Below, piece after piece: positions 17,051-23,521 of a stretch of 59,875 nt of DNA. The notes below the pieces were generated by a model. That model was not told where the DNA came from. It did not search any database and was given only the letters and a program-made list of their open reading frames with translations. The stretch's first letter is position 1; the number at the start of each line of letters is the position of its first letter. The translations under genes were made by a program, and so were the position numbers. The DNA is from an uncultured Clostridia bacterium. Lineage in GTDB: Bacteria > Bacillota > Clostridia > Christensenellales > Aristaeellaceae. The DNA lies in NCBI GenBank assembly GCA_934663595.1, contig CAKUKM010000013.1:1-59875 (forward strand). The letters are read 5' to 3'.

Positions 17051-17078
17051 GCCCCCGGACGAATGTCCGGGGGCTTTG
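17051..17078 (+). terminator. Probable terminator of the Ugp-like operon
   Basis: A perfect 10-bp stem, GCCCCCGGAC (17051-17060) with GTCCGGGGGC (17065-17074), has a GAAT loop. The T-run is short (TTTGT). A near copy of this hairpin recurs at 46798-46823. Confidence 0.75.
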
Positions 17079-17099
17079 TCGTGGCGATTTTTGTCGCAA

Positions 17100-17630
17100 T
17101 TAAGAATCGATTCGCGGCGGGAGATTGATGCGGGAAGCGGAATCGCTGATCCAGCCGATCTGTCCGCCGACGGAAGGCGAGAGGTGGTTGCGATGCAACA
17201 CACCTATCGCCAATTTGATTTCAGGCGAGTGTTCGGGGACATTTAGTGCGATTAAGAATCGATTCGCGGCGGGAAATCGATGCGGGAGGTGGAATCGCTG
17301 ATCCAGCCGATTTGTCCGCCGACGGGAGGCGAGTGGCGGTTGCGATGCAACACACCTATCGCCGATTTGCTTTCAGGCGAGTGTCTGGGGGACATTTGGT
17401 GCGATTAAGAATCGATTCGCGTCGGGAGATCGATGTGGGAAACGGAATCGCTGATCCAGCCGATCTGTCCGCCGACGGAAGGCGAGAGGTGGTTGCGATA
17501 CGAGCTGCCCTTTGAGCTGCCCCTGAATGACTATTCGGGGACATTTAGTGCGATCGAGAATCGATTCGCGGCGGGAAATCGATGCGGGAAGCGGAATCGC
17601 TGATCCAGCCGATTTGTCCGCCGACGGGGA
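17100..17630. repeat. Four ~152-bp tandem copies that include the 3' end of the endolysin gene
   Basis: The word TTCGCGGCGG (or a one-base variant) recurs at 17111, 17263, 17416 and 17565, giving periods of 152, 153 and 149 bp. The fourth copy is the real 3' end of the endolysin gene (coding for about its last 30 residues). The other three lie beyond its stop codon, with substitutions and indels, and the gene's own reading frame is not kept between copies. About 55 bp of each unit is downstream flank. This fills the 17079-17544 gap; no other gene is seen there. Confidence 0.9.
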
Positions 17631-18978
17631 TGGCGTGCCAGCCGTTGGGGGCGGTTGCGATGCAATCAAAGCTCGAACCGGGCGGAGCGAAGGTGAGCAG
17701 CGCAAAATCCGGCGCGTTGCCGATTCGAATGGCTGCGCTCCGTTCGGAAACGACGGTGAGGCGGGGGAGGGGCGCGGGTGGCGCGATCTCCTCGTCAGGC
17801 AGCGGTTCAATTTCCGAAATGCGAATGGGAATTGCAGAGTCGCTCGCCATCGTCAATTCTGAAGAAGAGCTTCCAATGTCACCCCGCGCAATCGGCGATT
17901 GCGTTTTATCCGAAGTGTCCTCCTGCGCAATTGGCAACGGCGACTCAGCCGAATTATCGCCCTGTGGCGCAGCCGACATCTGCGGTTCGGTCGCGCTATC
18001 GCTTTGCGCGATCATTGATGGTATGCCAGCCAAACTATCGCCCTGCGGCGCAGGCATCATCTGCGATTCGGTCGCGCTATCACCTTGAGGCGAAGTTAGT
18101 GACTGCGTTTCATTCAAACTTTTTCCCTGAGGCATAATCAGCTTCTGCACTTCATTCGCGCTGTCGCCCTGCAGGTCGGAGATGGCGCGCATCAGCGCGG
18201 CGTGGCTGTTTTCGCCGTATACGCCGTCGACCTCGATGCGCGCGGCTTTTTGGAATTGCTTCAGCGCGCTGCGCGTTTCGGAGCCGAAATCGCCGTCCGC
18301 GCCGTATTTGGGAAGCGCATGGCCGAGGCGCAGCAGCAGCGTCTGCAGCTCCTTTACGTCGTCTCCGCGCATGCCGCGGCGGAGCAGGCGCGTGCCGAGC
18401 AGCGATGGTTTCGGCGCGGGCGCGGATTCATATTGAATAAACGGCAGCTGATACCAGTATTTCCAGCCGCGATCGGCGACCTTCGTGCGCACGCAGCCGT
18501 ATTTGAAGCCGCGCCATTCGACCGCATAGCCGTTTCCGACATAGAAGCCGACATGGCCGTCCTTGTGCAGCGCGAGGCCGGGCGTTTCCGGGAGCGTGCC
18601 GATCGCGCCCCACGGCCGGTTCTGGCTCTTGGCATATTTGAACATGCCGTTGGCCGATTTGTCGGGGCAGTTGTTGGAGGCGTATTTGCTCCTGGGCGAG
18701 CCGGGAATGCCGATGGAATCGACGACGCCCTGGCCGCCGTTGGTCCAGGCATAGCCCTTCGCGCCTCCGATGCAGTCCGCGCAGATCTTTTCGCGGGCGG
18801 CGTCGCGCTGGTAGCGGGCGGTGCGGCTGGACGAATAGTGCGACGGATACTGCCGGGCCTTGCGCGCGCGCAGACTCTCCGAGCATTTGTACAGGCAGGT
18901 GCCGTACCAGTAGGGCTGGCCGACCATGCTGAGGCAGAATGCGGCGAAATGCGCGCCGGTGAACGGTTGATTATTCAT
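17545..18978 (-). CDS. Endolysin-like NlpC/P60 hydrolase with peptidoglycan-binding and SH3-like domains
   Basis: This 477-residue product probably cleaves peptidoglycan. The N-terminal domain (about 1-175) is NlpC/P60-like, with a putative catalytic Cys in ADCIGGAKGYAW and His in DGHVGFYVG. A PG_binding_1 domain follows (about 195-260, RRGMRGDDVKELQTLLLRLG). Next comes a degenerate repeat linker of about 150 residues (PQGDSATE units), then a C-terminal SH3-like strand region (GWHAIPVGGQIGWI). The start at 18978 follows GGAGGGG and overlaps the holin stop by 8 nt (ATGAATAA), giving a classic holin-endolysin pair. No other phage genes are nearby. Confidence 0.85.
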   Translation of the reverse strand: MNNQPFTGAHFAAFCLSMVGQPYWYGTCLYKCSESLRARKARQYPSHYSSSRTARYQRDAAREKICADCIGGAKGYAWTNGGQGVVDSIGIPGSPRSKYASNNCPDKSANGMFKYAKSQNRPWGAIGTLPETPGLALHKDGHVGFYVGNGYAVEWRGFKYGCVRTKVADRGWKYWYQLPFIQYESAPAPKPSLLGTRLLRRGMRGDDVKELQTLLLRLGHALPKYGADGDFGSETRSALKQFQKAARIEVDGVYGENSHAALMRAISDLQGDSANEVQKLIMPQGKSLNETQSLTSPQGDSATESQMMPAPQGDSLAGIPSMIAQSDSATEPQMSAAPQGDNSAESPLPIAQEDTSDKTQSPIARGDIGSSSSELTMASDSAIPIRISEIEPLPDEEIAPPAPLPRLTVVSERSAAIRIGNAPDFALLTFAPPGSSFDCIATAPNGWHAIPVGGQIGWISDSASRIDFPPRIDSRSH

Positions 18979-19405
18979 GCTTTTCCCCTCCGGAGTCCCT
19001 GTTGTGGAGCTGAATGAGAATGCGCCTGAGCTGCTCCGGAATCGGAAGCCCGAGCTGCGAGGCATTCTCGATCAGCGACAGCCCCTCGTTGGACAGATAA
19101 AAGAAGATCACGGCCGAGCGCAGCATGCTGCCGGAGCCGATGGCGGTTTTATCGATTTGATGGGCGAGGCCGACCATGACGAACGTGAGCACCTTGCGGG
19201 AAATTCCGCGAAAGCCGACCGCGCTGGACAGCTTTTTTTCGCTGATTGCGCGCAGCACGCCGGAAAGATAATCGAGAATCACGAAAACAATCAGCAGAAT
19301 CAGCAGCCGGTCGGCGTTTCCCAGAAACAGCCCGAGCCAGCCGCCGATCAGCGCGAAAATCATGCGAATCGCGTCCCATATGGTTTGGACGGAAAAGTCG
19401 CGCAT
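18971..19405 (-). CDS. Phage-type holin (Holin_4_1/TcdE family)
   Basis: This 144-residue membrane protein has three to four hydrophobic segments (ALIGGWLGLFLG, LLILLIVFVILDYLSG, VLTFVMVGLAHQID and SAVIFFYLSNEGLSLIENA). The DYLSGVLRA and NEGLSLIENA motifs are typical of the toxin-secretion/phage-lysis holin family. The family permeabilises the membrane so that a muralytic enzyme can reach the wall. Two in-frame ATGs lie at 19411 and 19405. AGGAGG abuts the first, so 19405 is preferred. It overlaps and presumably couples to the endolysin. Confidence 0.92.
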   Translation of the reverse strand: MRDFSVQTIWDAIRMIFALIGGWLGLFLGNADRLLILLIVFVILDYLSGVLRAISEKKLSSAVGFRGISRKVLTFVMVGLAHQIDKTAIGSGSMLRSAVIFFYLSNEGLSLIENASQLGLPIPEQLRRILIQLHNRDSGGEKHE

Positions 19406-19454
19406 GTTCATCCTCCTTTCCGCCCCATACTATGCGCCGGGCGAAAAAAGGGAC

Positions 19455-19485
19455 AAAAAAAGCGGGGAGCCGAAGCTCGCCCGCT
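19455..19485 (-). terminator. Intrinsic terminator of metNIQ
   Basis: On the minus strand AGCGGGCGAGC pairs with GCTCCCCGCT around a TTCG loop (plus 19461-19485), followed by seven T. Confidence 0.85.
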
Positions 19486-19498
19486 TGGGGATTTGGAA

Positions 19499-20344
19499 TT
19501 ATTCCTCTTCCGCGGTATCGAGGGAGAAGAACGGGATGACGCCGCCCGCGTAGGACTCGTTCTCGGTCATGAAGGTGTAGACCTTTTCGGAGCACAGGCA
19601 GGTCTTCAGCGCCTCAACCCACGGAGCGTCCACATCTTCGGGACGGACGACCACGTAGTTGGCATATACGCTCGCGGCTTCGCCATCGGCGGGCTCGCAG
19701 AAGATCGCGTCCTTCAGCGGGCTCAGACCGGCGTCCAGCGCGTAGTTGCCGTTGATGACGACGATGTCCTTGTCGTTCAGCGTGCTGGGCAGCTGGGAAG
19801 CGTCGATATCGGAGATCTGCAGGCCGTTCTTAACCTCAACCACGTCGGTCAGGTTCAGCGTGTCCAGCGGAGTGGAGCCTTCCGGCAGGGTCAGCAGGCC
19901 GGCGTCCTGCAGCAGGAACAGCGCGCGGGTCTGGTTGGACGGATCGTTCGGAATGCAAACGGTCGCGTTCTCCGGCAGCTCGTCGAGAGAGGAGATCTTG
20001 CTGGAGTAAATGCCGAACGGCTCATAGTGCACGCCGATGACCGGAACGACCTGCTGGTCTTCGCCGACGCTCGCATTGTAGGCATTGATGAACGGGATGT
20101 GCGCGAAGTAGTTCGCATCCAGCTCGCCGGACGCAACCGCCGCGTTGGGCAGATTATAATCGGTGAAGATCTTGATCTCGATCGGATAACCGAGCGCCGC
20201 CATATCGTCCTTGATCAGCTCGAGCACTTCCGCATGCGGAGACGGGGTAGCGCCGATAACGATCGTCTTGCTGTCGGATTCCGCAAACGCGGCGCAGGAC
20301 AGGGTCAGGATCAGAGCGACGAACAGAGTAAGCAGCTTCTTCAT
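19499..20344 (-). CDS. metQ: Methionine ABC transporter substrate-binding protein (NlpA/MetQ family)
   Basis: Captures methionine outside the cell for MetNI. The 281-residue product has a signal peptide ending AAFAES and the NlpA-family features: IGATPSPHAE, TDYNLPNAAVASGELDANYF.H and the NDPSNQTRALFLLQDAGL ligand-binding segment. The Cys near the signal end is not in a good lipobox (LTLSC), so the protein may be cleaved by signal peptidase I rather than lipidated. It is the last gene of metNIQ, 93 nt after metI, behind AAGGAGGAAAA. A possible stem in the metI-metQ gap may tune relative expression. Confidence 0.95.
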   Translation of the reverse strand: MKKLLTLFVALILTLSCAAFAESDSKTIVIGATPSPHAEVLELIKDDMAALGYPIEIKIFTDYNLPNAAVASGELDANYFAHIPFINAYNASVGEDQQVVPVIGVHYEPFGIYSSKISSLDELPENATVCIPNDPSNQTRALFLLQDAGLLTLPEGSTPLDTLNLTDVVEVKNGLQISDIDASQLPSTLNDKDIVVINGNYALDAGLSPLKDAIFCEPADGEAASVYANYVVVRPEDVDAPWVEALKTCLCSEKVYTFMTENESYAGGVIPFFSLDTAEEE

Positions 20345-20437
20345 GGTTTTTTCCTCCTTGTGTGTTGTTTGGATTTATGGGGAAAGGCAAACCGCTTTGC
20401 GGCGGATGGAACCGCTGCGCTTTCGCCGTAAACCGCG

Positions 20438-22018
20438 TTATTTCTTGCGGTGATCGACCGCGCGCATCAGGATGTCGCCGCCGATCTGAATGATCTGAAC
20501 CAGCGCGACCAGCAGCAGGCTGGAGACGTACATGATGTCGTATTCGCGGTAATTCAGGCCGTAGGTGATGGCGATCTTGCCCAGACCGTCGCCGCCGGCG
20601 GAACCGGCCATCGCGGTGTAGGCGAGAATCGTGGTCATGCAGAGCGCCGCGCCGTTGATCAGCGAGGGCATCGCCTCCGGAATCAGCACCTTGCGGATGA
20701 TCTGCCAGGTCGTGCTACCCATCGACTCAGCCGCTTCAATCACGCCCTTGTCGACCTCGGCCAGCGAGCCTTCGACGATGCGCGCGACATACGGGAACGC
20801 GCTTACGAACAGCGGGAAGATGCATGCTCGCGTGCCGATTGCGGAGCCCATTACGAAGCGGGTAACGTCGAACAGCATGACCAGCAGAATGATGAACGGG
20901 ATCGAGCGCAGGAAGTTCACGACCGTGCCGACCGCGTTGTTCAGCGTGTGGTTTTCGCGAATGTGGCCCGGCGCGGTGATGACCAGCAGTACGCCCAGCG
21001 GAAGGCCGACGACATAGGCGAAGAACGTGCTCGGGATCGTCATGTACAGCGTGTCAAATACGCCCTGGCGCATCAAATCCCACATTTCGCCCTCGGCGTA
21101 ATGCAGCGCCGCGGCGAGCAGGAGCACAACGAATACGAAGATCGAGCCGTTTCTGAACAGCCGCACCTTCCATTTGCGGGCAATCCAGTTCGGGCAGAAT
21201 GCGAGCAGTGCGCCGATCAGGAAAAGGATTGCGCCCGCTGCGATCAGATCCGCCGAGCGCTGATGCGCGAATGCAATCAGCGAATCGCTCGCCGGTGTGG
21301 TCTGCGCGAACTGAATCGACCGGGCGACGTCCAGAATCGCGTTTCCGCTCTCGGCAATCGCCTTTGCGTTTTCGACCGACGCCGCGCCGCGCGTTGCATA
21401 ATTCTTCGCGCGGGTTTCGAGGCGATCCAGACCGGTTCTCTCGCCGAGCTTCGGAACGGACGCGTGCTCGACGGGATTCAGCGGGCTCAGCGCCGCGTCG
21501 GGTTGAATCAGCAGCACCGCGTCGACCAGCGCGTTCAGCTTTTCAACGGCCTCTTCGTTCGCCTTTTCGGCGCGTCCGGCCTCGGTCTTCGCGGAATCGA
21601 GCTGTTCGGTCAGTTCGGCAAACGCGACGGATTCATACTTTTCGTAGATCGCGTCCACGTTTTCGCCCGCGCCGCGCGCCTCGAGAATGCTCTGGCCCAG
21701 CGCGCCGACCTCGGTTTCGGAATCAAACGAACCGGCTTCGGAGGTTTCGCGCGCCGCTTCAGCGGCCTTTACCACGTCGTTTGCGGCGGCGAGCGCATCG
21801 CTCGCGCGCTTATCGGCGCGTTCCAGCGCCTCCTGGGCGTTCTGAATGGCGAGATTTAAGCGAATGGAAGCGTTTTTGTGCTCGCTGGCCTGCGCGTACA
21901 GGCGGGAAAGCGGCGTGCCCTCGCGCTCGGCAATCGAGCCGAAAATACCGGTCAGCGCAATCGCGAGGCCCAGAATCAGAATCACCGCGCCGGCGATTCG
22001 CGTCTTCGTGCGTTTCAT
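20438..22018 (-). CDS. metI: Methionine ABC transporter permease MetI with a ~300-residue N-terminal extension
   Basis: The C-terminal part (about 311-526) is a normal MetI permease with the EAA loop EAAESMGSTTWQIIRKVLIP (428-447) and GDGLGKIAITYGLNYRE. Normal MetI is about 220 residues; this one is 526. The extra part holds a first helix (about 9-29) and a long Ala/Glu/Lys-rich, coiled-coil-like segment (about 40-240) that should face outside. Two further helices follow (about 257-275 and 291-307). The ATG overlaps the metN stop by 4 nt (ATGA). The reading frame is continuous and base use is uniform, so this is not a sequencing fusion artefact by eye. Confidence 0.93.
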   Translation of the reverse strand: MKRTKTRIAGAVILILGLAIALTGIFGSIAEREGTPLSRLYAQASEHKNASIRLNLAIQNAQEALERADKRASDALAAANDVVKAAEAARETSEAGSFDSETEVGALGQSILEARGAGENVDAIYEKYESVAFAELTEQLDSAKTEAGRAEKANEEAVEKLNALVDAVLLIQPDAALSPLNPVEHASVPKLGERTGLDRLETRAKNYATRGAASVENAKAIAESGNAILDVARSIQFAQTTPASDSLIAFAHQRSADLIAAGAILFLIGALLAFCPNWIARKWKVRLFRNGSIFVFVVLLLAAALHYAEGEMWDLMRQGVFDTLYMTIPSTFFAYVVGLPLGVLLVITAPGHIRENHTLNNAVGTVVNFLRSIPFIILLVMLFDVTRFVMGSAIGTRACIFPLFVSAFPYVARIVEGSLAEVDKGVIEAAESMGSTTWQIIRKVLIPEAMPSLINGAALCMTTILAYTAMAGSAGGDGLGKIAITYGLNYREYDIMYVSSLLLVALVQIIQIGGDILMRAVDHRKK

Positions 22019-23016
22019 GCGCTCACCTCCTGAACCGCGATGCCCTGCTGCGTGAGCGTATCGATCAGCAGCTTCGCGTCTTCTTCCTTCTTCGGGCGCT
22101 CAATGGTCATTTGGCCGTAGCGCTTGCCGTTGAGCAGGTTGATGTCGGCGTGCAGGATGTTCATGGCGACGCCGGTGCGCATCGAGAATTCGGAAATCAC
22201 CGGCTCGTTGATCTTCATGCCGTCGAACACGATGCGCAGCATGGCGCACGGCGAATCGATCTCCGGCGGCTTGGACAGATCGCTGACGAAGCCGAATAGC
22301 CGGCGGCCCGCCTCGGATTTGGTGTGGGTGAATACGTCGTCCACGCTGCCCTCTTCGGCCACCGCGCCGCCGTCGAGAATCGCGACGTGCGTGCAGATTT
22401 GCCGAATGACCGCCATTTCATGGGTGATGATCACGATCGTGATGCCCAGACGGCGGTTGATGTCCTGAAGGAGCGAGAGGATCGACTGCGTGGTCATCGG
22501 GTCGAGCGCGCTGGTGGCCTCGTCGCAGAGCAGCACCTCCGGATCGCTCGCGAGCGCTCGGGCGATTGCCACGCGCTGCTTCTGGCCGCCGGACAGCTGC
22601 GCCGGATACGAATCCGCCTTGTCGGACAGGCCTACGATTTCGAGCAGCTCCTTCACCCGCGCGTCCGCCTTTGCCTTCGGCACGTGCGCGAGCTCCAGCG
22701 GATAGCGAACGTTTTTCGCGACCGTGGACTGCATCAGGAGGTTGAACTGCTGGAAGATCATCGTGACCTTCTTGCGCAGCTCGCGCAGCTGGCGACCCTT
22801 CATCGTAAGAACGCTTTCGCCGTCGATCAGGATGTCGCCCGACGTGGGCGTTTCCAGGCGATTCATGCAGCGAATCAGCGTGGATTTGCCCGCGCCGCTC
22901 AGGCCGATGATGCCGAAGATTTCGCCCTTCTGGATCTCGAGGCTGACGTTCCTGACGGCGTCGAACTTTTTGCCGTCGGAATAGAATGTCTTGGAGACGT
23001 TAACCAGCTTCAGCAA
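22015..23016 (-). CDS. metN: Methionine ABC transporter ATP-binding protein
   Basis: This 333-residue ATPase drives methionine import. It has Walker A GLSGAGKST (38-46), a QQFNLL Q-loop, the LSGGQKQR signature, LLCDEATSALDP and an H-loop THE. A C-terminal NIL (ferredoxin-like) methionine-sensing domain spans about 255-330. The start appears to be TTG at 23016, about 9 nt after AAAGGAA. An out-of-frame ATG 11 nt upstream opens an 8-codon mini-ORF overlapping the metN start, which could affect initiation. Transcription must pass the attenuator at 23037-23073. Confidence 0.95.
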   Translation of the reverse strand: MLKLVNVSKTFYSDGKKFDAVRNVSLEIQKGEIFGIIGLSGAGKSTLIRCMNRLETPTSGDILIDGESVLTMKGRQLRELRKKVTMIFQQFNLLMQSTVAKNVRYPLELAHVPKAKADARVKELLEIVGLSDKADSYPAQLSGGQKQRVAIARALASDPEVLLCDEATSALDPMTTQSILSLLQDINRRLGITIVIITHEMAVIRQICTHVAILDGGAVAEEGSVDDVFTHTKSEAGRRLFGFVSDLSKPPEIDSPCAMLRIVFDGMKINEPVISEFSMRTGVAMNILHADINLLNGKRYGQMTIERPKKEEDAKLLIDTLTQQGIAVQEVSA

Positions 23017-23036
23017 TTGCGCTCATTCCTTTCAAA

Positions 23037-23073
23037 CAAAAAGATGGAATCGATCGCTCAATCGATTCCATCT
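23037..23073 (-). terminator. Intrinsic terminator (attenuator) in the metNIQ leader
   Basis: A perfect 13-bp inverted repeat, AGATGGAATCGAT (plus 23042-23054) with ATCGATTCCATCT (23061-23073), has a 6-nt loop. On the minus strand it is followed at once by a T-rich run (TTTTTGTTTG). It lies 18 nt after the stop of the Met-rich leader peptide and 20 nt before metN, so read-through is required for metNIQ expression. Confidence 0.88.
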
Positions 23074-23079
23074 TCTATC

Positions 23080-23097
23080 GGCTGATTCATTTCAACC
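23080..23097 (-). promoter_or_regulatory. Small hairpin spanning the leader-peptide stop codon
   Basis: In the RNA GGUUGA pairs with UCAGCC (one G-U) around AAUGAA. The leader stop codon UGA is in the 5' arm, so a terminating ribosome would melt it. It could be a pause or anti-antiterminator element; I found no strong antiterminator by eye. Confidence 0.4.
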
Positions 23098-23184
23098 TTC
23101 AAAAGAGCACGACCAAGCGACGTCTGACGTGTACATCAGGCGCATCACCATAGCCATGAACTTTTTCACGGTGAACTGCTTCAT
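23092..23184 (-). CDS. Met-rich leader peptide of metNIQ (30 residues)
   Basis: A 31-codon ORF starts with ATG 8 nt after a purine-rich GAGGAAGGGAG Shine-Dalgarno sequence. It begins MKQFTVKKFMAMVMRLM, with five Met in the first 17 residues and four Met codons in the eight codons 10-17. The rest contains no Met and ends FEG-stop. It lies between a consensus promoter and a perfect terminator ahead of a methionine transporter operon. That is the arrangement of a ribosome-mediated attenuator sensing charged tRNA-Met. The peptide itself need have no other function. I know of no described Met leader peptide of this kind, so this is an inference from layout. Confidence 0.7.
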   Translation of the reverse strand: MKQFTVKKFMAMVMRLMYTSDVAWSCSFEG

Positions 23185-23216
23185 GATCGTGACTCCCTTC
23201 CTCAAAACTCGTTTGT

Positions 23217-23245
23217 ATTATAGAATTGCGCGGCGCATTTGTCAA
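23217..23245 (-). promoter_or_regulatory. Consensus sigma-A promoter of the metNIQ leader
   Basis: On the minus strand consensus TTGACA (plus 23240-23245) and TATAAT (plus 23217-23222) have an exact 17-bp spacer. The start site would be near 23210, giving a leader of about 190 nt. I see no S-box or T-box core in that leader. Confidence 0.9.
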
Positions 23246-23380
23246 TGGGTTTCGGCAGGATTTCGCGAAAAATCAACATAACGCCGCCGGCCGCCGCATC
23301 GAATGCGCGCGGGTTAACGCTGGATTTGAATTTCAGCCATGAAACGCATTAAAAAACCATAATAAATCGGCTATCATCAC

Positions 23381-23409
23381 TTGACGTTTATTTTATTCTA
23401 TGGTATCAT
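23381..23409 (+). promoter_or_regulatory. Promoter for the AAA+/coiled-coil gene
   Basis: TTGACG (23381-23386) and TATCAT (23404-23409) have a 17-bp spacer, about 110 bp before the ATG. The 23246-23380 stretch between the divergent promoters shows nothing else I can name. Confidence 0.6.
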
Positions 23410-23521
23410 TTTACATAGAAGAAATGCGTAAATTGTTGATTTCAAATACAGAAAAATCAAAAATCCATATAATTTGAGCGCGTTTCTCCTTTGCTGCGAA
23501 ATCTTTATAGGGGGAACTGGA

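Noticed and set aside
17079..17544. Remnant second endolysin gene
   Set aside because: Only the last ~95 coding bases plus flank are repeated, in tandem and with a fixed period. No upstream domains appear, so this is a tandem array rather than a decayed gene copy.
17545..19405. Prophage
   Set aside because: Only a holin and an endolysin are present; no integrase, capsid, tail, terminase or att sites were seen.
23016..23216. SAM (S-box) or T-box(Met) riboswitch before metN
   Set aside because: I could not find the S-box core or a T-box TGGNACCGCG-type sequence. The leader is instead occupied by a small ORF with its own ribosome site and a terminator.
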